Of a stretch of 64,000 bases of DNA, positions 22,913 through 35,111 are shown one piece after another; the first letter of the stretch is position 1; each line of letters starts with the position of its first letter. The notes under the pieces were generated by a model, which did not search any database, was not told the DNA's origin, and was given only the letters and a program-made list of their open reading frames with translations. The position numbers were made by a program, and so were the translations under genes. This DNA comes from Hymenoscyphus infarciens (taxonomy: Eukaryota; Ascomycota; Leotiomycetes; Helotiales; Helotiaceae), in the NCBI GenBank assembly GCA_001414345.1, contig LLCB01000165.1, positions 1 to 64,000 on the forward strand. Direction: 5' to 3'.

Positions 22913-25900
22913 ATGTCGTACTCTAACGGAGGCGGCGGCACTCTGACGCTGCCATCTCCTACACATGCCCACCATGTCGACTTACCTGGTGCAGTGAGAT
23001 CTTTACGACGCTCACTGTCACGATCTCCCTCCAAATTCAACTTGGTCAAGAAATCGCCAAGCTCATCCCCAAAGTCACCACTGTCGCCATCTCCACTATC
23101 CCCACCAAAGCGCGCCATCTCGAATCCGACCATCTTCACGGGATTTAGTAACCCGCCACATACACCATCACCGTTGGCGGTTCCTTTTCCACCAAGCGCA
23201 AAGCTTGCGCTCCGCTCATCAGGACGTGCAAAGACAGCGCCTCCACGACCAGCGTCTCGACGAACCTCACCCAAGAGTCCTGTGAAGCGCGCTTTAAATC
23301 AGGCAGCAGACAGTGGAAACATCGCTCCTCCAGTTTTATCCACTTGGTCAGTGGGGGGCCAGGAGAATAGTAACAGTAAGAGCCCGGCCGAGCGCAAGAG
23401 TTTCGATAGGAGCAATAGGATGTCCTTGAATCTGGACTCAAACGCGCCGATCAACCATGCCCTTTCGAGGTTGGGCAGCGAGGGAAGTAATGATGGTCTG
23501 GGTGCCTCAACTTCCAGCCCGCTCAAGAGAAGTGATGCGATCATGAACTTGGATCAGGCAAGTTTAGGCAGCCCTGTTGCAAAGAGAAGAAGTTTGCACG
23601 GTTCCGCCAGTTTTGGTCACGATTTCAATGTTTTTGATCACGGACCAGCGGTCACGCCCCAATTCGACATCCATGATGATTCAACCCCGGAATATGAACT
23701 TTCCACGGCGTCCATCACATCGGAATCTTCCTCGTCTTCATTCACCTCTATGCCTCGACGGTCCTCGTCTCTGCGCAAATCTACATTGCAGCAACGGCAT
23801 GGTGAGAAGACATCCTGGGGTAGGCGACACGCAGCACTGGTTCTTGCAGCACAACAAGCAGCAAATGCTGCTGCGATTGCTGCAAACTCAGGAAATGCTA
23901 GCCATGAGGTTACTGTTTCAACACCAGTCAAGAATCGACCACGACTATCCCTTGATCAATTCGTTGCTCCCTTGGCAAGAGACAGCCCTTTCTCATCCCA
24001 GAGCCCTCTCCCCAACGCATCAATGCATATGATGAATCCCCCCGCACACCAACCTCACCCACTATCCCGAACCATGACGACCTCATCCTCCAGCTCCAGC
24101 ATGCCGGACGATTCCCCTACCCATGTGCCTGTGAACTTTGGTGATCATTCTCGACCAAAGCTGGACTTCTCAAAATCGTTGCCAGCGGGTTCCCTGAGAC
24201 CTTTTGCCCTAGAGGGCTCTTCGGGACAAAATGAATCGGGCTCATTCTCAACACCAATGAACTACAAGTCAGCAAAGCCTTTACCATCAGCGTTCATGTC
24301 GACAGGCCTCATCTCGAAAGTCAATCGTCACCCAGAAGAGGAACCTATTTCTCGTATCGGCAAAGGAAATGTCCCAGACACACCTTGCAAGAAACAGGCC
24401 AACATGTTCAACACCTATCCTCCAAACGTTCCAGGTAGTGCGATTGCAAAGGCAAGACATATCCGACACTCCTTTGGTAACCCGTCTACCCCATTCAATC
24501 CTAATGGATCTGGATCCTCGACAACCTTTGGAAAGGGAGGTGGTGTCTTTGGTGATATCTACAGCCAAAATGGACTGAGTCGACGAGGAAGCTTTCTCAG
24601 CATCGATGGAGATGACCCCGATGGATCACCTGATGCGAAACTGGATAGCCAATGTTCCGACTTTGAGCTTCCCCCAACACCAACAAAACAAGCCACTGTA
24701 TCTGGTTCGTCACTCTACCAGAGCAATGGCAGTCCCAGCAACAATCGCTTTTCAGCCTCTACATCTGGCCTTGGATATGGACTTTCCAAGAAACTCGCAA
24801 GAACGAGCAGTAAGTTAAATCTCTCAGCAAGTCCAGATCAACTGGATGCAGAAGACAGTGATACGTCGATGGACATGAACGATTCTCCGACGCCAGCGCT
24901 TCCACGTTCTGACTTGGCCACATTCATGTCCACGCCATCATCCAGTCACTCTCCTCTTTTCCTAAGACGCTCGACTCCACGTAGTCCGACGCCGTTGATC
25001 AACGAATCCCTTACTATTTCTTGTCTTACCCCCTCTCGAAAGCCCGGCTTTGCTAAAACTAGTCACGTGGCTCCAGCCAGTCCATTGGAGCGTATAGATT
25101 TTATCGAGCGATTGTCACCTCGCACACCATCGGAGAACTTTGTACCACCGGATCCAAGTGGTCTCTCAATCTCGAATCCCCGGGACCACAGCTCCAAATC
25201 GGCTCCAGGTAACAGCATGCTCCCACCCGCGACACCAACAACCGGACGGGAGTACTTCCCACTCATTAGTGATCGGAGACTTAGCATGACCCCAGTCAGC
25301 CACTTCCCCTCCGCCGATGTCGACGATTCCCTAGCATCTAGATTTGAAAAGGTTGAGTTGGCTGGTATTGGAGAGTTCTCAAAGGTGTACCGAGTCACAC
25401 AAACTACTCCGGCCCTTGATAATGCACAGCCATTCTTCTTCGGTTCTCGATCACCATCTCAGGGTCGCTCACCAGCAACACCATTGCCTGAACGAGTCTT
25501 CGCTGTCAAGAAGTCACGACAACCTTACCAAGGCAACAGAGACCGTCAAAGGAAACTGCAGGAGGTCAAGGTGCTCAAGGCACTTGGGCAGTCTGATCAC
25601 GTCGTGCATCTCGTCGACAGCTGGGAGGAGAAGAATTACCTATACATCCAGACCGAGTACTGTGAGGAGGGAAGTCTAGATAGATTTATCAACTCTGTTG
25701 GTGATAGAGGTAGATTGGATGATTTCCGCATCTGGAAACTTGTCCTTGAAGTCGGATTGGTAAGTAGCCCCGTCACTGCCATTCAAATTGTTCACTAACA
25801 TGATCCCCAGGGTCTTTGTCACATTCATGAATCAGGATTCATTCACTTGGACATTAAACCTGCCAATATCTTGATCACTTTCGCAGGTGTTCTCAAGATT

Positions 25901-26578
25901 GCAGATTTTGGAATGGCTACCTCTTGGCCCGCTCAACCTGGAATTGAAGGAGAGGGTGACCGACTGTATATTGGACCCGAAATCCTTTCTGGGCAGTATG
26001 ACAAACCAGCAGATGTCTTTGCCTTGGGTATGATGTTGGTTGAGGTTGCCGCAAATGTGAAGCTACCAGACAATGGACCACATTGGCAAAACCTCAGATC
26101 TGGCGATATTAGCGATGTCCCAAGTCTTACCTGGAGTAACGCCAGCGGTCTTGTACGCGATGCTACGGGAGCACCTCTCGGAGAAAGTGACATCACCATG
26201 GACTCGTATGTTAGCGACGACGAAATCGAGACAGACTTTGGTTCCCCCAGCATGGTCTGTCGCAAGCGAAATTTCGTCACATCGAGCAAATCGCTTTCGC
26301 ACGATCCAGGAAATCTTTTCGGATCTGGAAGAAGAGGCGAGCTTCACCGAGGCCCTGACTTCATGACTGATTTTTCCCACCCTCAATCTTTGGACAACAT
26401 TGTTCGGTGGATGCTCACTCCAAACCCACAAGAGCGACCCACTATTCAACAAGTCCTACAACTCCAAGGTGTGCAATGGGTTGAATCACGTCGTCGTGCA
26501 GGAGCAACTGTCTTTGAGGGCAACTGGGGGCCAGCAGATGAGGTGTTGGCAGATGATGCGGAGATGATGGATGTTTAG
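22913..26578 (+). CDS. swe1: Wee1/Swe1-family cell-cycle kinase
   Basis: Two exons (22913-25759 and 25811-26578; 51-bp intron, GTAAGT...CCCAG, phase 0) encode 1204 aa. Residues 1 to about 805 are Ser/Pro-rich and probably disordered, with many S/T-P sites. The kinase domain follows. It has a glycine loop AGIGEFSKVYRV (about 815-826), the lysine in FAVKKSR, the catalytic loop HLDIKPANI (D963) and DFG (981-983). The L-D-I-K-P-A-N form of the catalytic loop and the EGDRLYIGPEIL activation segment are Wee1 hallmarks. Wee1 phosphorylates the inhibitory tyrosine of Cdk1 and delays mitosis in the nucleus. The activation segment reads GPE where most kinases have APE. The intron lies between the two kinase lobes. 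The intact frame over 3.6 kb indicates a functional gene. Confidence 0.95.
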
Positions 26579-29500
26579 GAGTGTCTTTCTCAGGATACTC
26601 ACCATATGATCGGTCGCCGTAACTCGTTCACTCCTGGATATGGATTGACGGGTCTTGGATGATCGCCGCTTTGAATTTTTCGATCGGTGTTACGGCGTTT
26701 GGCAGAGTTCGACCGAGTGCAGGGCGGAACGACCCTCCACCTACGAACGATGAATACGAAAAAAAGACACCATATTCAGTCTTATGAGCTTTTGCGCTGT
26801 TTCCTTTCTCTTTCTTACTACTACTACTACATAATCTTCGACATGGCGCCGCTAAAAACAGCTTTCTTACGCATTCACGAAGCCGATGATTTGGAACGAT
26901 GATGATGGACTCAGTTTGTATGAGTGTGGAAGCACCACCGAGTTAATTAATCATGTCTGGATTTTCCTGGGAAGGGGAGGAAAGATTAATTCTTTTTTGT
27001 GGCTTCTTTCTCCACTTTTTTGTTTTCTCTTTTATTTTGACATGGAAATGTTTAGTTGAAGAGAAGCTTTGTTTTTTCCTCTCCAAAATGGGATTGGGGC
27101 ATATTGTGTTGTTTATTTGGGATGGTGGGGGTGGAATTTGGGACGGGGGACTGGATGGTTGGGAGATTGGGGTTAAATGTTTATTTTGGAAGGGGATGGT
27201 GGGGCGATTGACGGAGATATGATGGCTTACTTGTGGCATTGACCGAAGACAAATTTTGGTTTCTGCTGGTTTGTGAGATGTTTCTTGTGTGGAGTTTAGT
27301 CTTCCTTTTACTTTGTCCTTCAGCTTTTGAGAGGTAGGCATTGACGCAAGCTAGAGAGAGGAGAAGCGGATGTGGAGTTGGGAGTTTGTGGGGATTCTAT
27401 GTTGTAGATAGTAGGATGGCTGTGGTACGCGTCTGATTGTTTTTCAGTCGACTGTCGATGGACGGCCCAGCGTTTTCTAGTTTATGAATGGAGATGATGA
27501 ACAAGCCCGGTACATGTTTTTGATTTCTTGAGTGACTGAGTCTTGTGGGTGAACCTGGGATGTAGGGAGGTAGAGGGGCTAAAGTATTGGCTTATGGTTT
27601 AGGTATAGTTTCGTACATGTTAGTGAAGGCAAACGAGTCTTACATGAACCAGAGAGTGGTGGATTTCGGCTCGTCGCGGTAGACAAAATAAGTGCCACCC
27701 GCAAATAAGTCAAAAACTTTATAAAGACTTGTACTGAGTGTAAACTCAGACTTTCCCGACTTTGCGCATCTAGTCGTATATATTTGTTATATATTTAAGA
27801 GTTTTTTTTTTTGTCGTTGATTTTATCACGTTGTGATTTCAAATTAGTACCTACGGTCGTAAATTGTGGTGCTACTATTTTTTATATATATTTTTATTTA
27901 TCTACCGGGAGGCTGGCTAGGTTGTTATATTCTGTAGCTAGCTAGGTTCTAGGTTGTGTGGTGTGGTGTCGTTGTCTCCTTTTGGTGGGCTGGGAACTCT
28001 CTTATGGTGGTGGGTATGGATGATGGAGTGGAGAATTTTGAGGTGGTACTGGATAGGCGGGGAAATGTGGAGTTGGGGGGAGGGGGAGGGGGAGGGGGCT
28101 GGGTTTTGTAAACCTTCTCGAACGCTGTGCGTTGTTCTAAACAACTGGTCACTTGATTCTAAGTTGTTCAAGACCTTTTTTCTTGTGCGCAGTGTTATAA
28201 AACTCTGTTCTAATATCAAAATTCCCGTCACTATCTATTATACCCGCAAGTCAATTTCCAAATTTATAATCTTCAGTACCAGGTAACTGACGTGTAGTAG
28301 AAGAGTGCCGGGGAACACCTATTGCTAGATAGCCAGGGAAGCAGGGGAGGTAATATAGATATGTAGAGTCAAAAGGTTAGGTGGTGAAGTGAAGGGCAGA
28401 GAATTGAATGGGTACTTCAACTTCGGATGCATTGAACTTAGGAGGTTACTTTGAAAGGTTGAGCTCTTGAATTATGTGTCTTGTTTGTGTTTGAGAATGG
28501 GGTGGATTTTTGAGAGGGTTGGCTGGTGGTTTATTGGGCTCGGGGTTTGAGGGAAATGGGAAGGTCGGTATGATCGATTGTTTTCCACGCCTGACCTAAG
28601 AAAGGAAGACGAATTAGCTGGGTTCTTGTGCAGAGTTGTAGGAAAGGGGGAGCTGATTTTTTCTCTTCTGATAGTTGGGTCGACTCTTCGTTGGTGTTGG
28701 TTGTGAGGCGAGTGGAGGGAGGATTCTGGTGGGATATCGAATCCGTTAGTTCTTGGCACTCTGAGGTAATATGAGTGCTGTACAAGTCCCTGTCATCCTT
28801 CAGCGTACACCCCGGAAAGTAATTGTGCTAGGAGACTTGGAACAACGCAAAGTATAACGGTTCGCATAATATCGTTAACGGTTGTTATAGAAGACAATCG
28901 TTAATTGTTGTACGTAATCATCGTGCTTCTTGCGGTGTGGATTTGGGGGGGGGGGATTCGAAAAGCCTGCAGTGAACTACAATAGGGGGTCAAGAGTGGG
29001 AAGTTCCAAAGTAGAGCTCTTAGCACGCGTAACTTCCAATCTCCATAGATAGCGTTCCCCCTCTCTATCCCTTTCCAAATCTCTAGTTGGCAAATCTTGG
29101 AAATCCCTTTACACTCCCATTCATCAGAGCTGACTTGTTCATTAGACTTTTTTGTTATGCATCTGACAATCTCTCATCACAGTTGAGATTACATAACTCC
29201 CCCACAGCCCTCCACAACCCTCCACAACCACTCAGCCATCCACATTCTAAAAAAACCCAACAGAATTATCAAACCATCATCATTCAGCTTTATCACCTGA
29301 ACTACGCATGCAGAAATTCTTCCTTCATTCAGCAGGAATCAAGTTGACATCCCAAGACCCATCTCACCCGCCAAAATTTGTCCCCCAAATCCCTGTGCTT
29401 TGAAATCAATAACTTCACTTGAGCCGCAAAACGGAAGAAGCACTCCGCTCAATAGTTTCCAGAAACGTCGACTGACGTTTTCTCTCCCAAATTGTAACCT

Positions 29501-29900
29501 TGCTAAGTACATGTGTACACTTTTCCGCAGCTCCGAAGGGATACATAATTCGCTTGTTGTTTTGTACTGAGCACAAAGAGGGTATCTCGGTCAGAATCAG
29601 AGGGTGAGGGTGTCACGCAATTGGTGTTTGTACGAGATAATCTTGTTGTTGCTATGGATGATAATGGGTATGTAACATTGAGATTTCATTTTGTGGAATT
29701 TTGTTTTTTGTTACTAGCCTACTAACTAGCCTGGATGTACGTACACCGGAAGGGTTTGGGATGATTCTCTCGGACGAAGTGACAAGAATAGGCTACCATT
29801 TTCATCATCCACAGTCGCCCCAAGGCTGAAACACACTTTTTTTTGATTCCAAGGATTTTGATGTGGAAGCGAGAGCTGATTCAAAAATGGAAATCATCCG
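26579..29900. other. Long gene-poor region downstream of the Wee1 gene
   Basis: About 3.3 kb without a recognisable gene. The first few hundred bases are probably 3' UTR. From 26950 to 28780 the plus strand is G/T-rich with G-runs (28070-28100, 28945-28955) and T-runs. Frames of 80-130 codons on both strands are simple in composition. An undetected non-coding RNA is possible but not supported. Confidence 0.5.
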
Positions 29901-29929
29901 GTTAGGCTGCCGAATTGGGACCTGGGGCT

Positions 29930-30266
29930 GTCGAAAATGGGTGCATCCGAACCAGCAACGTTTATGTTTCATGTTTTGCTAGCTACCTGGTGGACATGTA
30001 TCATCCCCCTTCCCGTCTATTCCCGCATGATGTGCCGAGGTACCGTTAATTTTGAGTTCGTGATGTTTACCTTCAGCGTCAGCCCTAGGGTTGACAGGTA
30101 ATGGCAGTTGTTCAGAAAACGGTGCATCCGAATTACCCGGGTTCATTTGCGCCTGCCCAGTTATCTGACCAGCATGTAAATATCCATTTCCCATGTTCCT
30201 AGCATGATGTGCCATTGTTTTCGAGTACATGATGTTAACTTTGGCGTTTTCAGCGTCAGCCCTGTG
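29930..30266. repeat. Imperfect tandem duplication, period about 177 bp
   Basis: The blocks TGCATCCGAA, AGCTACCTG/AGTTATCTG, GCATGATGTGCC and CAGCGTCAGCCCT occur in the same order twice (first copy about 29935-30086, second about 30115-30263). The offset is 177-181 bp. Identity is roughly two-thirds to three-quarters by eye. An 83-codon minus-strand frame (29979-30230) covers the second copy and part of the first and keeps phase because 177 is a multiple of three. I see no family match. Confidence 0.7.
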
Positions 30267-30473
30267 AGGGCAAGGCAGACTTTACCCCATATGTAGGTAA
30301 TGCTGGTCTACTTTTTTGTGTGTGTAAAGTGTACAGATGGTGCATCAATAATCCAATGGTTGGTTTGCCACCTGGGTGGGGTTTGCTTCGCCCAATTTCT
30401 TGTGAGAGACCAATCATCAAAGTTTAGGGGAAGGCCCTACGGGGGGTTTGGTTTAGAAGTTATTCTTGAAGGA

Positions 30474-31958
30474 TCAGCTGAAGACTAACCGATGAGCGAT
30501 ATCCCCTCTGGAACGCATGCCCTCAAATTTAACGGTTGTCACTCCCCAATAGGCAAGTTTGACCGCCTCCTCAAGCGAATCCGCGGTCGCTGCGACTGCC
30601 ATTACCCTGCCTCCGGAGGTGACCAAGTCGCCATTTTCTTTTAAAGTTGTCCCTGCGTGAAAGAAATTAAGTGACCCATCCAGATCTGTGAGACACATTA
30701 GCTGACTGTGTTGAGTATGGAAAATGGGAAAATTGGACCAAGGGTGTGAGGCGGTGGATTCAACTCTATTGGTAGCCCTTGAACGTATGGCCCTGGGTAG
30801 CCACTAGAAACCACTACCACGACAGCGCTTGACTTGTTGTCAACTTTGATCTCGGTTTCGCTGAGGCGACCTTCTACGCAAGCCATTACAACTTCGACAA
30901 GGTCAGTATCTTTGCTGATAAGTGGAAGCAAGGTTTGTGCTTCTGGGTCACCAAATCGGGCATTGTATTCCAGACATTTTGGTCCCGAATCAGTCAGCAT
31001 GATACCAGTGAAAAGCAGGCCAACAAATGGCATTCCTATACATTTCTGTAAGTACTAATCCCTCGATTTGAAGGCTTATGGGCATTACCTTCGTTGCTCA
31101 ATCCGTCAAACGTAGGTTTCAATATCCGCTCGTCTATTTCCTTTAGATCAGCGGGAGTGGTGCTCATGGTAGGTGCATAGCAGCCCATTCCACCAGTATT
31201 CCGTCCAGAATCTCCAGCAAATTCTCTCTTGTGATCTTGGGCAGGTGGTAGGGACTTGAAGGTAGTACCATCGCTAAAGGTCAAAATACTCAACTCTTCG
31301 CCTTCCAAGAATTCCTCGATGACAACTTCTGAGCCTGCAGCACCAAAAGCGCCATCTAACATGATGCTCTTTAATTGTTCCAGCGTTTCTTCGGGAGATT
31401 CAGGAAGAACGACACCCTTCCCTGCTGCGAGTCCTGAGGCTTTGATCACTACTTTGTGTGAGATGGAAGTTACATAAGCCTTGGCAGCATTGTAGTCTGT
31501 GAAATTCCGGTACTCTGCTGTCGGAATTTTATAGCGTGACATGAAATCTTTTGAGAAAGCCTTTGAGCCTTCAAGCCGAGCTGCCTCTTTGCTTGGCGCA
31601 AAACAGGGAATGTGTGCTGTTACATAGTAAGAATGCGTTCAATATTATTGATAGGGAACGAAATTTAAGACATACCTGCACGAAAATAACCCTCGATTCC
31701 TTCGACTATAGGAACATCAGGCCCGGGAATAACTAGATCAATATGCAGCTTTTCTGCAATTTCGACAAGGGCCGGGTAGTCGTTTTCGGGAACGTTCACA
31801 TTCTGCACTTTGTTTGATCCTGCTGCAGTTCCCCCGTTTCCAGGTGCCACGAAGATCCTTTCGACGAGTGGGGACTGGTTGAGTTTCCAGGCTATTGCGC
31901 TCTCCCTTCCACTTCGACCGACGAGTAATATGCGTAATTTAGATGAGTGGTTGGACAT
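30474..31958 (-). CDS. Standalone glycinamide ribonucleotide synthetase (phosphoribosylamine-glycine ligase, PurD-like)
   Basis: Four exons (31958-31676, 31616-31089, 31035-30739, 30685-30474) join in frame to 439 aa, the size of bacterial PurD. The usual fungal enzyme is a GARS-AIRS fusion (Ade5,7) of nearly 800 aa. Here the protein stops right after RGDIAHR, and no AIRS sequence is seen in the next 3 kb. The ATP-grasp core is intact: VVIKASGLAAGKGV, EEFLEGEELS, PAQDHKREFAGDSGRNTGGMG, LEYNARFGDPEAQ. The N-terminal loop reads GRSGRESA instead of the conserved G-x-GGREHA, losing the histidine. Introns are 59, 53 and 53 bp; the third has the weak donor GTCCAA, which is the only one that keeps phase. 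GARS makes GAR from phosphoribosylamine, glycine and ATP in purine synthesis. This copy may be a paralogue with a changed role. An in-frame upstream ATG at 32066 is less likely as the start. Confidence 0.85.
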
Positions 31959-33177
31959 GGTGTAAAGCAAATGATGAAAATTGCAGTGATTGAGATGGAA
32001 TTGGGTTGTGTGCGAAGTTGTAACAGATGAGACTAGTTTTGCATCCGTCAAACATAGGTAGAGCATGGACTAATGAGAACTTCGTTAACACGACACCAAA
32101 GCGCCGTTTACTAAGTCAGTGATCAGTCAGGAATTAAACATGATAATCCTCACAGCGCTACTCTGGAGAAAGAAGTGGAATCAAGAAAATGTATTAGAGT
32201 AAATTAAAGGGGCACTGGTCGAGCCTCGAAACTCGAGATCGCTCTCAGGATTGCCAAAAATGACAGGGCAAACATTCCTACACGGGACAGTATCATTTGA
32301 TCACAAGATATCGTGTTGTCGCCCGTCACCTCGCCCGTGGAAAAGAGGAAGAATCTGACGACGATCGTGAGGCTGAAAGAAGATAGCGAAATCGCTTGGT
32401 CGTACTGACGGGATAACTATATTCCGCTTTGTCACGTGTCTTCTATTTTCGGAAATCTCTTGAAAATCGGTCCGCCTTCGAACATATTATTGACGACCGA
32501 AAACAATTGCAACCAACGCTTATCTGGAATCCTCCGCGTTGATTCGCAATTCCCATTTTGATGCCTCATATTGATACTATTTCGGGAGATCTCTTCAGTC
32601 ATATCTACTCAAGCCATCTTAGCCACCACACAATACCACCCCAACCCTTTACAGTCCGCACCAGCAAACCACGTGGCGATGATGGCGGCATGCAGGCGTT
32701 GGGCCAGCCATGCCATGCGCATCGTGACGCATTGAGCCACCTCCTCAGGCAAATCTGCCTTGTTTGGTGTAACTTATCACCCGGACTATTGAATGCCTTC
32801 ATTCAGGAACATGGAACATGGGACATGGGACATGGACCCTGGATCAATTTTGCCATGTGCTTTCGCTTGCACAAGGGGGAGAGAAAAGAAAGATAGGCCT
32901 CAAGCAGACTTCACAACCACGCCTCCAACCTGCCTCAGCCGCAACCCCGAACAAACCCCAGCGGGCGAGGGCTGCTAGCTGAACCAATAGCTAGACAACA
33001 ATGACCTTACAGCAAGGCTGAGCAACCTCAACTTTTGATTTTAACCTTCTCATTCCGTACAAAAGCCTCTCATATCCAAACAAAAAGAGAAATTCCACGA
33101 TTGGCCGCCCTACATCCACCATGTTCTCCCCTGGCACACAACGTTCCACTTGCATACATTATTATATTGATCAGACA
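31959..33177. other. Region upstream of the GARS gene, no gene assigned
   Basis: Holds the GARS promoter and, near 32811-32838, four tandem copies of a 7-bp unit (AACATGG/GACATGG). Plus-strand frames at 32558-32978 lack motifs. Confidence 0.5.
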
Positions 33178-34520
33178 TCAGAATGCGGTTATGTTAGGCA
33201 GAAGTTTCTCCGTAAACTGCCAAAGCAATGGGGAATCATGGGTGTGGAATGCTGCACCAGTATAGTACGTGTGTCGTTTCCCCTGCAGCCCATACAGCTA
33301 TTTATAGAAGCCATCCGCAATAGCTTGTGGTGGGACTGTCAACTCAAATGGGGTATGGCTTGGATGGATGGCCAATTCGGGTGTGGTGCTTTGTTTGCCT
33401 ACAATCTTGATTTTTTGGACATCGGAAATGATTTGCTCTCGAACTTCCGCATTGCAGTCACTTTATAGATACCTGGAAGCCTGCCAAGCTGGTAATCCGC
33501 TTCTGGTGAGACAGACACAATACTGACGTTTTCGGGAAGTCCCGAATTGTCCACAATGGCGGAGTAATAATAAGGTATGGCGAAGACTAGTTTGCCGGCC
33601 TTGATCAATGTGTTGCCAGTCGGCGTTTGTACTAGAACCTTGGCTTCATCGGGACAGCTTCAATCTACTGCAAGGATGTTGCTGCTCAGTAGAACGTTTT
33701 CCCCCAGTTCTACTGCTGCATGTTCGTAAAGAAGACTGTTGTCGCGTTGTTCTGAAGTAAGGATGCCAATTTGGATATTTCTGATAACACCGTAGCCGAA
33801 ATTTTTGAAAATATACAAAGTCGGCTGTGCGAGTATATCACCCAAACCCTGGGCAAAGGTCCAGAGGAGTGATATGGGAGATTGGAGGTTGTACTTTTTA
33901 GCGAAGTCCCCAAAAGGAAGCAACAAATCAACGCATTGGGTATGGCAAGTTGAAGCCCGCCTCTAATCCTCTAAGAAAGGGTTACTTGCCCCGCTGTATG
34001 GCATATGCAGTCAGGCCGGGCGTGGGGTCAGTAGCAGAGTAATTGAGGATTTCCTGCCCCGTTGGAAGGTCGACGTATTGCATTATTCCCGGATTTCCAG
34101 CTTCTTCAGCACCAACTTTGGTCAGGGATACATTGAGTCGGGCGAAATAAGTTCTGACAAATCCAAATCATGCCAAACAACCACACCATAATCCACATAT
34201 CGTTTTGTCGCTGGATCTGTATATGTCTGGGTATGGCCTCCCAAATGGGATTTGGATTCTACCACCACCACAGTCTTCCCCAGGTCTGACAAGCGGATGG
34301 CTGAGTACGTGCCCGTAGAGCCGCCTCCTATGATACAAACGTCGCGGGTGACAATGGTGTCAACTGAGCAAGTAGCCCCATTTAGTGTGACGAGGGTAGA
34401 GGCTTCAGCTTTTGGAATCAGAGACAACACCCCACTCACGCCCAGCAGAATTCTCAAGGCAGCGAACGTCAATTTTTTTGTACCTCGAAAGCTTTGAAAG
34501 CTAAAGAAGCCTGGGGGCAT
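33178..34520 (-). pseudogene. Pseudogene of a secreted FAD-dependent amine-oxidase-type enzyme (beta-cyclopiazonate-dehydrogenase-like)
   Basis: The minus strand begins with a signal-peptide-like N-terminus, then the dinucleotide-binding motif DVCIIGGGSTGTYSAI and the flavin-family segment VESKSHLGGHTQTY. The homology continues through ARLNVSLTKVGAEEAG, MQYVDLPTGQEIL, LLLPFGDFAKKYNLQ, FAQGLGDILAQPTLYIFKNFG, a VLLSSNILAVD strand and the C-terminal YYTGAAFHTHDSPLLWQF. The pieces are in different frames. Visible lesions are a 1-bp frameshift near 34160, a TAA near 33985, another frameshift near 33935, TGA near 33660, a frameshift near 33450 and TAG near 33300. The family assignment is from memory of this sequence type. 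The order and completeness show a full-length gene lost fairly recently. Confidence 0.85.
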
Positions 34521-35111
34521 GTTGAAGCCTTGTCAATGGGTATTTTCCGAAAGCGAGTCGTTACTCTTTCGAAGATAGTGTGCTTGAGAACAGGTGGGGA
34601 AATCAATGAATTTCATGAAGGATTAAAACCTATACGCTTCAGCCGCTCGGGGGTACTGAATGATGTCGGTAGTGAAGTTGTTGCTGCCAGGGCCCAAAGA
34701 GGGAAATTGTGGCTTCTTATATCTTACCCGGTCACAATGTGAGTATGCTTGTCACACTACAGGGGTAGGGCGACGAAAATGGCGAATAGACAGGACCAGA
34801 AAACGAAAAAAGTAGCCAAGGTGGAGGCTCGGATCTGGAATCCTACTTTAAAAATACCCACTCATGACCGATTTCATCTTCTCAGTCATTCGTATAGTTC
34901 AGTTTCCAACTCAGCTACAGGTTGTGACACGATTGGCTGTTTTATGACCATTTTATTGGCTGGCCCTGAGAGCCCCCTCAGCTTTGGTCTCAGAGAATTT
35001 GACTATTAAGAAGAGGCGGTCGAGCATCATGAAATCGAAAGACAATGATCGTCGTTGACGTTTCCATAGGAAGCTCTCATTCAACGTTAGAAAAAATACG
35101 CCCGAACGGTT
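34521..35111. other. Divergent intergenic region between the flavoenzyme pseudogene and the Zn2Cys6 gene
   Basis: No gene seen. A purine-rich stretch (34780-34820) and several CAAT-like sequences are present, but no site can be assigned. Confidence 0.5.

Noticed and set aside
22906..25398. Several minus-strand and alternate-frame ORFs inside the Wee1 coding region
   Set aside because: Shadows of the Ser/Pro-rich coding sequence in other frames.
28840..28930. Small inverted repeats resembling a structured RNA or tRNA
   Set aside because: The short CGTTAACG-type repeats do not fold into a cloverleaf and have no tRNA promoter boxes.
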